This document shows positions 1 through 23,600 of a stretch of 64,000 nucleotides of DNA, one piece after another. The stretch covers positions 120,962,001 to 121,026,000 of the forward strand of contig NC_073624.1 of assembly GCF_029407905.1 (NCBI RefSeq), in the 5' to 3' direction. Each line of letters starts with the position of its first letter. Position 1 is the first letter of the stretch. A program made the position numbers and the translations under genes. The notes beneath the pieces are model-generated. The model searched no databases. It saw nothing but the letters and a program-made list of their open reading frames with translations, and had not been told where the DNA came from. The stretch comes from Bubalus kerabau (lineage: Eukaryota; Chordata; Mammalia; Artiodactyla; Bovidae).

Positions 1-45
1 AGTCCATGGGGTCGCAAAGAGTCGGACACGACTGAGCGACTTTCA
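1..45 (+). repeat. 3' end of a BovB/Bov-A family element
   Basis: The window opens inside the ruminant repeat tail that reads GTCGCAAAGAGTCGGACACG followed by ACTGAGCGAC. The same tail ends the BovB copy near 7250 and other family members in this window. The rest lies left of the window, so LINE and SINE cannot be told apart. Confidence 0.8.
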
Positions 46-3000
46 CCTCAAGTGTATCTACAATCTGTGTGTGAGCTTCAAATTATTGTGAGGAGAGACA
101 TAAATTTTTATAGCCCTTCATATTTCTGGTGTAGATTGTATAACCAGTATTTAAAACAGTGAAAATAAACTATAATGTATGTTTAGATATAATTTGAGCC
201 ATAAAATGAAATGATAATTCCTCTTCTAGGCTTTACATATCTTTATTTTGCTTACAGTTTGCTTCAATTTAAGGAGAGGGACTTCTATTAAAGTATTTCA
301 GGGGTTCAATTTAAGGGAAGGATTTCCACGGAAATGTTTATGTACATATTTTAGAAATAATAGGCATGACAGTAATTTCCTTAGAAAAGCTTTTAGTATC
401 AACATACTCAGAATACATTTTTTGTGTGTGTGAAAACAATACACAGCTGTTTAATATATTATAAATTCCTTAATTTTATAGTTTTCAACTGTCTAAATGC
501 CAAAAGAATCCCATAATCTGACATAAAGAGGAACCATTTTCTATATTATACCAAAATTACAATTTACCCGTATTCTAAGATTGATAAGTGAGATTAAAGA
601 AAACCCCAGCATTATAAAGTCTACCTAGAAGAGATCAACAATGACTTCAGACTGTCTTTACTGTATATCTATGTATCTATCTATATTTATACACACAATA
701 TTTTTTTAGTTTTTTGAAACACATGACCTGCCCTATTTTAATGATGTAGTTAACAGAGGGTTATAATGTAGAGGTCAGAGAATAGGATTTGGAGGCTAAA
801 GACCAGTGTTCAACCTAAAACTTTCTTGATCACTGCATTTCTACCCTTTGTGCCAGATACATTATAAATGTCTGAATAATTGCATTAATAAAGATTTCTT
901 CATTTATAAATTAGAGATAACACCGCCCACCACACAGAATACTTGTAAAGAACAAGAGAACTAATTGTTGCCATAGTGCATTGTTAACTTGAAGACTCTA
1001 ATTTAAAACTATTTTTTTTAAAATTTGTGATAGTAGGGCTTGTTTAGTAAAAATATCAAATATCAAATAAACTCCAATCTTGTCTTTGATATAATATTTC
1101 ACTTAGTTATGTTTTCCTTTTAACAAGATATCATAAACAACAAATTTGTTCAGTGTTCATTTTAATGGGAGGAAAGTTTTACAATTCATTAAATAAACAC
1201 TATGTAATTCACCTTAACACCCATGTTCTACAAAATCTCCTTTGGTAAGTCATTATAAGAAGACATCCATTTACTTCAAAAGAAAACTATTATAAAAAGG
1301 TCTAAAGTTTACATGTTCTCATTAAATTCCAATTTAATGGCATTTACCAAAGCACTTCACACACACCTCTTTCATAGCATTTATCATATTGTATTATAAA
1401 TAATATTTGTTTCTCTCAAAAGACTTTGAGCAACTTAAGGGCAGAAAAATCATGTCATATTCATCTTTATATCAAATTCCTAGCCTTTGGCTGGTTCTCT
1501 GTAAAGGTTAGTGCCTAACAGACACAGCATGAATGATGGACATAAAACAGGATATATGTGTACAGCAGAGGACAAAGAGCTACTATAATTTTCATGAGTT
1601 TCATGATATATGGGCTAAGTGATAAGTTTATCAACAAACTGAAAACAGGATTTTAAAAGATTCCTTTAATTTTTAAAGTAAAACTAAACTCCTTTTGATT
1701 TTCTCTATGAATGAAAGTAGTTTTAAGGCAGACAGATATATGTTAACATACTTGATGCAGATAGCATGTTATCAGAACAGTGACATGAAAATGACATGGG
1801 GAAAAAACAGCAAAAAATGTACTGAGTGGTAGTTTATTCAGTGCTCTCAAATAATAATGAAGTCAAGTTAATGTGCCAAAAGTTTGTGTATTTTATAATG
1901 GTTCATTTTTGTGATTTAAAAAATGTTATATTAAGATATTAAGGTACTATTGTACATGGGAATCAGCCTGCATTGGTGTTTTGTTTTGTATTGGGGAGGG
2001 GTGGTGAACCACATGAGAGTTTATGTTTGGAAAACATAGTTTATGTTTAAATGATTATTTACCCAACTTATTGTGAAGTATAGAAATGGTAAGTATTGAT
2101 GATTATGTTTGAAACCATATAAAGACAGTTGTAAACATGAAAGGACAATTCCAAGAAGTGAATCCAGTATTAAAGATAACATGACTAACAAGATTTACAC
2201 TATACACAAAAGGATTTTCTTAAATATTTACTTTAAGTGCCTGATGGAAACTAAAAGAGATCTTTTCTACCACTGCTTTTGTTAACTCTTGTAGGCACTC
2301 CTTATTAAAAGGGTGTAAATAATCTAAAAAGACTGTTGCTAGGATTTAAGCAAATGTTATAAAAACTTTTTTATCATCAAGGAACCATGACCTTATGGGA
2401 AAGATTTACAGTAATATGTGATTATATATATGGTACTTTCATATGTTGTTGTCAGAAACTCAAGTTAGGCCTGGTTAACCTGATTGTTCATTAATAAATT
2501 TTTATATGATTTGACCAAAGCTGTTTGAAGGGCTCTTACTAAACATTTATCTGGCAAAATAAGGCAAACCCTTTAATTGTTCAAGTGGAAACTATAAGAA
2601 GAGTTCTGATATTCTCTGTTGTAAAATAATTAGCACCTGTATAGCTTTATCACAGACACAAGAATTTTTATAGAGATCTACACTTCATTTCCCTTATGCA
2701 GTATGGTTACTCTACTTACTAAAAGAGATAAAAAGCAAACTGATATGTAAGATAAACTGATTCAATTTTAGGTTATAAGCTGTGGAGATACAATCTGGTA
2801 AGTACTTTTCCATAATTCAATTCTATTATGGGTTTATAGAAAAAAAAGAAAGCTTAAGAATTTTGGTATCAATACACGTGGAGACAGAGGGAGTATTTCT
2901 AACATGAAACTTTGTCGCATGTTTGCCTATTAATGCATCAACTTTGAAATTGAAAATGTATTTTTATTTATGAGAAAAATGTGGTATACATTTATCTTTG

Positions 3001-3760
3001 TGTTCAATTAAAGTAAAAGCTAGATCTCAATCTCTGTGTTATTTCATAGCATATTTTCTCAGAAGGTGACTATAACCAGCTACCAGTTTTTAGAAGCCTG
3101 AGGTACTTGGATAACTCAAAGGTACTTTACATTTGAAAATATTATTTTCAAAATATTTTACAAGATATTGCAAAAGCTAATTTTGTTATGATGGAGGCCA
3201 TGATTAGCTTATTTTACAGATAAGAAGATATAGAAAGTTTAAATAAAATAATTTGCCCTGTATTTCAGGGGGTTTTTCCCTATAATTTTTCCCAATCACA
3301 GTGCCAATAATAATTCAATTAATAAAAAACTGAACAATTTTACAGTTATATGTCAGTTAATCCCTACTAGGCAAATTACTTAGAATGTAATATCCCAACT
3401 TTGGTACAGGAAAAAAATTTTTTATAATATAAATTAAAAACATTACTTGTAATAGACTGTTCTTTAAAGAGGTTAAAAAAACAAAAACACAAAACATTCT
3501 ACAAATATTAAGTTTTCTAGCAAAAATTTTAAGTATGTAATTCTCACAATAAGGCACTTCTCTTCTCATTTAAATGTTTCATAGAAAGTTCTCCATTTTT
3601 TTGTAATCAAGTCTTCATAAATTATACAGTAATGTTATTTCAAGTAAAACTTCATTAACTACTCAAATTTGGAATAATTTCTTTAATTGTCTTTACTTGT
3701 GAATAGAATGGAGTTTAAGTAACAAATCCTAAATGAGCGTACTCTTGGTCTGTTTCAGAT
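46..3760. other. AT-rich 3' flank of THAP2, probably including its 3' UTR
   Basis: No coding exon is recognisable here. The sequence is AT-rich and holds old, diverged repeats, for example MIR-like stretches near 770-950 and 3180-3285. Because THAP2 is on the minus strand and stops at 3761, its 3' UTR must extend leftward into this stretch. Several reverse-strand AATAAA signals exist (for example around 2960), but I cannot tell which is used. Small ORFs here have no recognisable product. Confidence 0.5.
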
Positions 3761-16219
<12,459 letters not shown>

Positions 16220-16304
16220 CTACGCTTCCTTCGGGCGGACCCTAGGCAAAAAAGGCTGGGGAAGGGCCCACCGAGCTGAGTTGCCAGAGATGGCTGGGAA
16301 GTGT

Positions 16305-16345
16305 ACGGCTGTGTGTGTATGCGTGTGCGTGTGTGTATGTGTAGC
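16305..16345. repeat. GT/GC-GT microsatellite in the THAP2 5' region
   Basis: Imperfect alternating purine-pyrimidine run (GTGTGTGTATGCGTGTGCGT and onward). It lies about 140-180 bp upstream of the THAP2 start and may be in its 5' UTR. Likely length-polymorphic and capable of Z-DNA. Confidence 0.75.
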
Positions 16346-16387
16346 GGGTGGGGGGCGGGAGGGGTCAACCTGCCCTTTCTCTTTATT

Positions 16388-16399
16388 AATATGGCGGAC
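16388..16399 (+). promoter_or_regulatory. YY1-type site 1
   Basis: AATATGGCGGAC matches the AANATGGCGGC-type YY1 core common near housekeeping start sites. Motif match only. Confidence 0.5.
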
Positions 16400-16455
16400 T
16401 TGAGCCAGCAAAGCCGACGGTCCTGGAGCTCCAGTCGCTCCCGTTTGCCTTCACC

Positions 16456-16467
16456 AACATGGCGGAC
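16456..16467 (+). promoter_or_regulatory. YY1-type site 2
   Basis: AACATGGCGGAC, 68 bp from site 1 and in the same orientation. On the minus strand it contains an ATG that could be an additional upstream start for THAP2 if transcription begins beyond it. Confidence 0.5.
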
Positions 16468-16696
16468 GCAACCCGCCCTCTCCCCGGCTCCCGAAAGGGA
16501 GTGGGACTATATAGCGTCTCTTTAGCTGCAAGCCACCGAGCAATTAGACGAGGTGTGCCCCCCTATCACTATGAAACTCTCTCGAGGCCAAGATTAAAAA
16601 CAGGCCCACCTACCCCCACCCCAAAGGCCAGTCAGTAATAGGTACGAGCCTCAGACTGGAAGGATAACCTCAAACCGAGCGGCAATAAAAAGAAAG

Positions 16697-16721
16697 ACTA
16701 CAACTCCCAGGGAGCATCGCG
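16697..16721 (+). promoter_or_regulatory. ZNF143/THAP11 (SBS2-type) composite site
   Basis: ACTACAACTCCCAG followed by GGAGCATCGCG. This matches the long ACTACAnnTCCCA...GC...GCG motif bound by ZNF143 and by THAP11 with HCF-1, typical of bidirectional CpG-island promoters. The spacing of the two halves is preserved. Confidence 0.7.
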
Positions 16722-16770
16722 CTGTCCTAATTATTATCGCGTGAACTAGGAGTCTTGTTTCCGGCGTGCG

Positions 16771-16782
16771 GCAGGAAGTGAC
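16771..16782 (+). promoter_or_regulatory. ETS/GABPA-like site
   Basis: GCAGGAAGTGAC contains the GGAAGTG ETS core, just downstream of the ZNF143-type site. Motif match only. Confidence 0.45.
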
Positions 16783-16812
16783 GGCCGAGCAGAGCCACTT
16801 CGAGAGCCACTT

Positions 16813-16822
16813 TCTCGCGAGG
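16813..16822. promoter_or_regulatory. TCTCGCGAGA-like box
   Basis: TCTCGCGAGG differs by one base from the palindromic TCTCGCGAGA element, which drives CpG-island and often bidirectional transcription. It lies 241 bp upstream of the ZFC3H1 ATG, probably near its start site. Confidence 0.5.
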
Positions 16823-17063
16823 CGGAAGAGCCCCGATCGCGGAGGAGCAAGGGGGCGCTAGGGTAGGGAAGTGGGTTGCGACGGTCCGGCGAGAAAGAGC
16901 TGGGGTGCGGGGAAGTTGGGGAGCAGAGCCCGCTAGGTCTCCAAACAGGATAAGGCCGCACCGACCGGGTCCGTTAGGAAAGAAGAAAACCGAAGAGAAA
17001 GGCAGTAGTCGGGCGGATCCCCGGATAGAGGGCTAAGGTTGTGTGGAAAGCGTTGGTCCCGGG

Positions 17064-17658
17064 ATGGCGACCGCAGATACTCCGGCCCTGGCTTCCAGTG
17101 GCCTCTCGCCTAAGGAAGAAGGGGAGCTTGAAGATGGGGAAATCAGCGACGACGATAATAACAGTCAGATACGGAGCCGGAGCAGCAGCAGCAGCAGTGG
17201 CGGCGGGCTGTTACCGTACCCGCGGCGAAGGCCTCTTCACCCGGCCCGGGGCGGTGGATCCGGCGGAGGCGGTGGCTCCTCCTCGTCGTCGTCCTCCTCT
17301 CAGCTGCAGCTGAGGAATTTCTCACGCTCGCGGCACGCGTCAGAGCGGGGCCACCTCAGGGGACACAGCAGCTACCGACCCAAAGAGCCGTTCCGGTCTC
17401 ACCCGCCCTCCGTGAGGATGCCTTCCAGCTCACTGTCCGAAAGCAGCCCCCGGCCGTCGTTTTGGGAACGGAGCCACATCGCCTTGGACCGTTTCCGTTT
17501 TCGAGGCAGGCCTTACCGGGGTGGGAGTCGCTGGAGTCGGGGACGAGGAGGGGGTGAGCGAGGAGGCAAGCCGGGGGGCAGACCTCTGGGAGGAGGAGCG
17601 GGATCCGGATTCGGCAGCAGTCAGAGCTGGCGAGAGCCCTCTCCACCTCGGAAGAGTT
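17064..17658 (+). CDS. ZFC3H1: ZFC3H1 exon 1 (codons 1-199)
   Basis: It encodes the ELEDGEISDD acidic motif, Ser runs at 40-45 (AGC repeat at 17181-17198) and 72-79, an SR/RG-rich segment and ...EPSPPRKS. Phase ends with one base of codon 199. The donor AGTT|GTATCC is a poor match to consensus, and the frame stays open to a stop at 17817-17819. Confidence 0.95.
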
Positions 17659-20600
17659 GTATCCTTAACGTGGCGGTCTGCCCTGGGTGTGTCACTAAAG
17701 TTCCCTTTAGCGTCATTACTAGGTATGAGATGAGTAACTTTTCTGAACCGTCAGAACCGCTTATTTGTCATTGTGTCAGAATACTTAACGTAGGTCGTTC
17801 GTTGGTAAACCCCGTGTGAAACTGTCGCGTTGTTTCTTAAAATTGCTTGATTGGGTATATTTTTTTAATAGTAACTTGTATTGGACGGGGGCCAAACTAG
17901 TGGAATCAGATTTGAAATACTACATCACAAGCCTAGGTTTCGTTAGCCTTTGTTTTTGTTAGTAAACTTTGTTACGTGAAGTTGCATTAGAGGCAACTTC
18001 AAGAATTGTTAGAGGAAGAAAAAAGTATTAGCCATAAAAAGTTTGAGAAATACTGTTGCTTATATCGTATTGCACTGTCACATTGAAGATTATGAAGTTT
18101 CGTTACACCGAACCCTTCTGTTTTTATTTGTGATTCTGTGTTTTTTTTTTTTACCTTTCTTGATTTATTCTTATACATTGCTGCGTTTTAAAGTTGGAGG
18201 GGAAAAAGTCCTGGTGTCACCAACTATTAATTCGGAGGTTTGAAATTCATGTATCTTTGGCAGAAGCTTTACCTCCTTAACTTCTTTATTTCTTATGTTC
18301 ATATTTTGGGCATTTTATAACTCTTGGTGCTGACAGTTGTGGACTAAGAGAGAGAATGAAACTTACCAGTATTTTAATTTTAATACATTGGAAACCATGG
18401 GGTTTATGGGGAGGTGGAGCTAATGGAGAGGTTAAGGAGGAAAATAGCAAATATCAGATTCTTGTCCCCTCTAACCTGAGTTTATTCATCTGAGAATTTG
18501 CTATTTTAAGATGTGTTTATAGAACTATCCTTTAAAAAAATTTTTTTAAGTTATACATATGTGTTTCAAGATACAGCAAAGTGCTGCAGATGTATATATT
18601 ATAGTAACTATATTAATATTCTCTTTCAGATTATTTGTAGAACTATGTCTTGACATACTCCATGATAACTGCCTATTATTATTGAGAATACTTATTGCTG
18701 ATTGTAATTTCCATGCTGTAATGTTTTTAATATATTCATTATATATGAAACCTACATGTAATGACATTTGTTGGGGAGACACTCAACGTTATTTTCACAG
18801 AATACTTAAGATCAAATGGTCTTTGCCAGATATCAGGATAGAAAGAGGGCCAGAAATGTAGTTTAGATAAGGAGGAGGAGCTTCTGATGCTAGTGCTCTG
18901 AAAAAACTTATGCAACCACAAGTTGGGTCAGGAGCACGCAGGACTGTTGAAGGAAAAAAATCACTTAGGTGTTTAACTTTTAAAAAGAAAATATTCTTTG
19001 AATAAAGATAGAAAACCTTAGCCCAAGATATTTTTTTTAACCAAGGATTTGTTAGTTGTCAGTTCTGAGCCTAAGAACAGAAGGGCTGTTTACTTACAGA
19101 CATGTAAATTATTTAAGAATACAAAAATGAGGTTTGACAGAAAACAACAAAATTCTGTAAAACAATTATCCTTCAATAAAAAATTTTAAAAAAGCATAAA
19201 AAAGGAATACAAACATGAATGAAACTTGTGTGAAGAGACAAATGTTAATTATATTCAGTGTAAAAAGTTCAAATTGAGGTATGTAAAAAGTTCAAATTGA
19301 GGTATGTAAAAAGTACTATGGGAGCTTAAAGTTTTTTCTTAGTTTATTTTATGTTAGAAAAGGAGGTGATGCCATGGACTTGCCTACTTCCTGCTTTTGT
19401 CGTCTTTTTGTCCATGCATTCGATATAAATTTGGCTTCTACCATATGTATCTTTGGAGCCTAGTAGGCTGCAGTCCATGGCGTCGCTGGGAGTCGGAGAC
19501 GACTGAACGACTTCACTTTCACTTTTCACTTTCATGCATTGGAGAAGGAAATGGCAACCCACTCCAGTGTTCTTGCCTGGAGAATCCCAGGGACGGGGGA
19601 GCCTGGTGGCTGCTGTCTGTGGGTTCGCATAGAGTCGAACACGACTGAAGCGACTTAGCAGCAGCATATACCTTTATTGTTAACCTTAGATGTTTTTATT
19701 AATCAACAGGCATATGGTGTTGTGAAACAAGTATGGAAAGTATCCAGTCTGATTTCTATAGTAACTTATCAGAAATGAGCTGTCTTGCTGTTTTACTTTT
19801 CACACATCCTGCATAAGGATGATTGTTTTGATTCTCTGCTCATTGTTTTCTTTGAGGTGTATCAGTAATCCATCCTAGAGGTAGAATTCTTTATAAGAAT
19901 TTGTGAAGAGAAACAGTTCCCAGCCACTTTTATGTAACGTGAGCAAATAAATTTTGTAATAAAAGATTTTGTTACTTTAAATTCCTTTAATACCATGATT
20001 ATACTGTTTAATTTTTATTTCCACTGTGTGATTGTAACATTTTTATGTTACAAGAATTGCATTAAGAAAGAATAAGAGTTATTCTGTGACTTATTTCTAT
20101 AATGTAGAAGTGAAGTAGCATGAGTACAGGTAGGTATTTTTTAAAACTTTTTCAGTAATAATTAAAATATGCTAGATGCAGCTTTAAAGAAATGGAATAA
20201 ACCAGATTCTGTTGGAGGTAGTTATTTTCATTCTCGTTCATTTTTAATTTTCCGTATTGATAGGCACTTCGTCAGTCAGTCTTAGCATATGTCTCCTTTG
20301 GATGGCTGCTGCTTAAACTTTCAAATCTGTCATAGCTAACATAAACCAGGTTTCAGTTAGAAACTCCATGTTGACCAATTTTATATTAAATCATTTAAGT
20401 GTTGGTTTCATTCTAACTGTTCTGTGTAGGTAGAAGTAGGACACTTCATTTAGCCTTGAAGGAGATTAATTAGTCATAGCTCAATTGATTTTCCTTTTTT
20501 TCTGTCCTTTAGTTATTTTATTTTTTGTTAGTGTATTGAATCTTTTCTCTTTCTGAATATTTCCAAGGACTCTAGTCTTATTTTTTTAGTTGTTGTGACT

Positions 20601-23600
20601 CCATTGAAAAAGTGAGATTTAAATGTAGATAATTACCCAAGTTTATGTACAAAGAGTATGTAATGGTGGGGTCGGGGAGCAAGTAATTATCTAGCTTCAT
20701 ATAGCGAGGGGGCCTTTGAATTGGGGTAAATTTGAAGACCAGAAAAACCTAGACACAAAGCTATGCATAAATTGTGATAAACCTGGAAGAGATGAGATTG
20801 GAAGGGAATCATGAAAGCATTATATGCCATTGTAAGGATTTTGGACTCTATTCTTAGTGAGATTAAAACAAGGGATAAGATGTGATTTGTGTTCTAGAAA
20901 GATTAACAATAGGATGGAAGATGGCTTGTGGGAGATAGAACCTCAAATATCACCAGGCAGAACTATGGGAGTGCATTAGAATGCTCAAAATGAAGAGAGA
21001 GACTAAGTAGGACTCACTGGAGAGCACTATTGTTGCAGCAGTTGGGAGAGAGAGGTGTCATTAAAGACCAAAAAAAAAACCCCCAAAACCTAGAGAAACA
21101 AACGAAGAGTGGAGTTACGGAATGCTGCAGAGAAATCAGATAGAATAAGGTTTGAAAACATGATGGATAAACTCAGCCAGCAGAAGCCAGATTCCATTTG
21201 GTTGAGAAAGACAGGTAATGAGAAACTAGTATTATTTCAAGAAACCCAGCTGTAAAAGGAGATCAGAAAACCAAAGACTTGCTAGAACAGTTTTGCTGCA
21301 GAACTTTTAAAGATTTTCAGTTGTAATGATTATTTAGTTTCTAAAATACTTGGTGGTAATTACCATTCTTAAATTGGTCATTAGAGAAGTTTAAAAATCT
21401 TTGCAGATTGTCTAGTAAGTTGTTAAACAGAAGAAACTATATATAGGGAAATGTAATGTTATATCCTAGCCAATTTAATGATCTATTAATGCCTTATTGT
21501 GTTAAAACCAAATAAAATACTTGTCTTTTATTAATTTCTAGACTGGAGAAGTGAGGTGGAACAGTTTTTACATGTGTGAATTATTTTGAATAAAAATTTT
21601 AGTTTGGAACTTTGTAACCACTTCCAACCATGAAGTTACGTTGTATATATCACTATGTTAAAGAAAAGAAAGACCAAAAATAACAGGTTTTGATATCCTT
21701 ATCTTCAAGGAAAAATTAGTTTAGAAGATACATCTTGAATACAACTTAAGGTTTTTGTTTTTTTTTTTAAATTGGTTTCATTGTCTTCGTTGTACCTATT
21801 TTGGATGTATACTTGATGAGTTCTAAGATAGCTATGTTAGGTTTTCAATACAGTGTTTCTTATTCATAACTTAGCCTTAAATATTATCAGTGTTCATTTT
21901 TTATCTCTATTTTTAAAAATTTGAGACACAAGAAGAAACTAATTAAAAAGAAGAAACGTCTTATTATTTGAAGTGTAAATTATCAACATCTGTGACAAAC
22001 CATTCAGTTTCTCCCCTCTTCAGAAACAAATCTTTACCAACCAGCTTATGGGCTTTCCTGATACCTGCAGAAACATGCTGTAAACTAACCAGGTGCTGTA
22101 TCTGTGTATACTGTGGGTAATAAGTGACACTGGTGATCTTGTAAGTGGACTGTTTATATTAATACTTGTTAAATTTGAAATACGGGTACATAATGAAAGT
22201 GCTTAACACATAACAGCACATGTATTAAATGGAATTTAGTAATTTTAAAATATCAATTCATCTTTGAAAAACACAAAAAAGGGTGACAATTCATCTATAA
22301 CTTAATGTGTTTTTGTTAAATTAACTGGAAAATTTTTGGCAACTGGTTTCCTTAATATGCTGTTCAGCCAAAAGTTTTGGAAGATCTCCATCAAGAAAAC
22401 AGAATTATTCATCAAAAAGTGAAAACTGTGGGGAAGAAACTTTTGAAGATTTACTTTTGAAATATAAGCAAATACAGTTGGAACTAGAGTGCATCAATAA
22501 GGATGAAAAACTGGCTTTGAGTAGCAAAGAGGAGAATGTGCAAGAAGATCCTAAAACGTTGAACTTTGAGGACCAAACGAGCACTGATAATGTCAGTATT
22601 ATAAAAGACTCAAGTAAAGAAGTAGCTCCTGAGGAGAAAACACAGGTCAAAACTTTTCAGGCATTTGAGTTAAAACCACTCAGGCAAAAATTGACTTTAC
22701 CAGGAGATAAGAACCGATTGAAAAAAGTTAAAGATGGAACAAAACAGCTTTCCCTGAAATCTGACACTACTGAATCTAGTCCAGGTAATGGAATTTCACA
22801 TTTCAGTTAGTGATGAGATTTCCTTTGAAGGGGTAACTGGTTATTTTGGTAGTGTACTTCATTGAAATCATTCTGATATTTTGTCTGAATTCTTTTTGCA
22901 CTGTCGACATAGACAGTCATGTTGTTGGATGATGACAAATTCTGTTTCATTTTGGCTTTAAGTGCTGATCAGGGCTAATAATACAATTTTAACATAAGTG
23001 GTAATGGGCACTTTTGTTCCCTGACTTACAGGGGATACTTTTGCCATTTACTTTTTTTTTTTATTGGAGTTTAGTTGCTTTACAGTGTTGCATTTCTGCT
23101 GTACAGCTGAGTGAGTCCGCCATACATATACATATACATATATCCCTTCTTTGCTGTTTACTTTTAAACATAGTGTTGGTTAAGTTTATTGTAGGAGTTC
23201 AGACCTCACCACCATTCCTTGTTTGAAATTTTCAGCGTGAATGGATGTTGAAGTTCATCAGATATTTTTTCTTCATTGTGGAGAAGAGCATCTAATTTTT
23301 CTTGTTTATTAATGTAATGGATTATATTAACTGATTTTTTTTAGAGTTAAACCACTCTTGTATGATTGGGATAAACCCAGCTAGTTATGATACATTATTT
23401 TTATACATCATGGATTCAGTTTGTTAATTTTTTTTATTTTATGTGAGTGTATATTTAGATAGAGTAAAAATTTAGCTATTTAACTGTGTAGTTCTTTGAG
23501 TTTTGACAGATGGAAGGAGTTGGTAATCATTGCCAGCCATCGCTATTCAGATATAGAACAGTTGCATTAACTCCTGCCAGTTCCCTCATGCCACCAACCC

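Larger units (their letters stand above)
17659..22367 (+). other. ZFC3H1: ZFC3H1 intron 1
   Basis: 4.7 kb. The GC-rich island ends just inside. It contains an unclassified AT-rich stretch at 17820-19150, an L1-tail-like sequence near 19150-19205, a 23-bp tandem duplication at 19260-19316, a BOV-A2 fragment, and antisense L2-like sequence around 20770-21080. No further exon is supported. Confidence 0.8.

Noticed and set aside
17043..17063. Seven-codon N-terminal extension of ZFC3H1
   Set aside because: It needs a GTG start. The ATG at 17064 has a strong context and matches the known family N-terminus (MATADTP).
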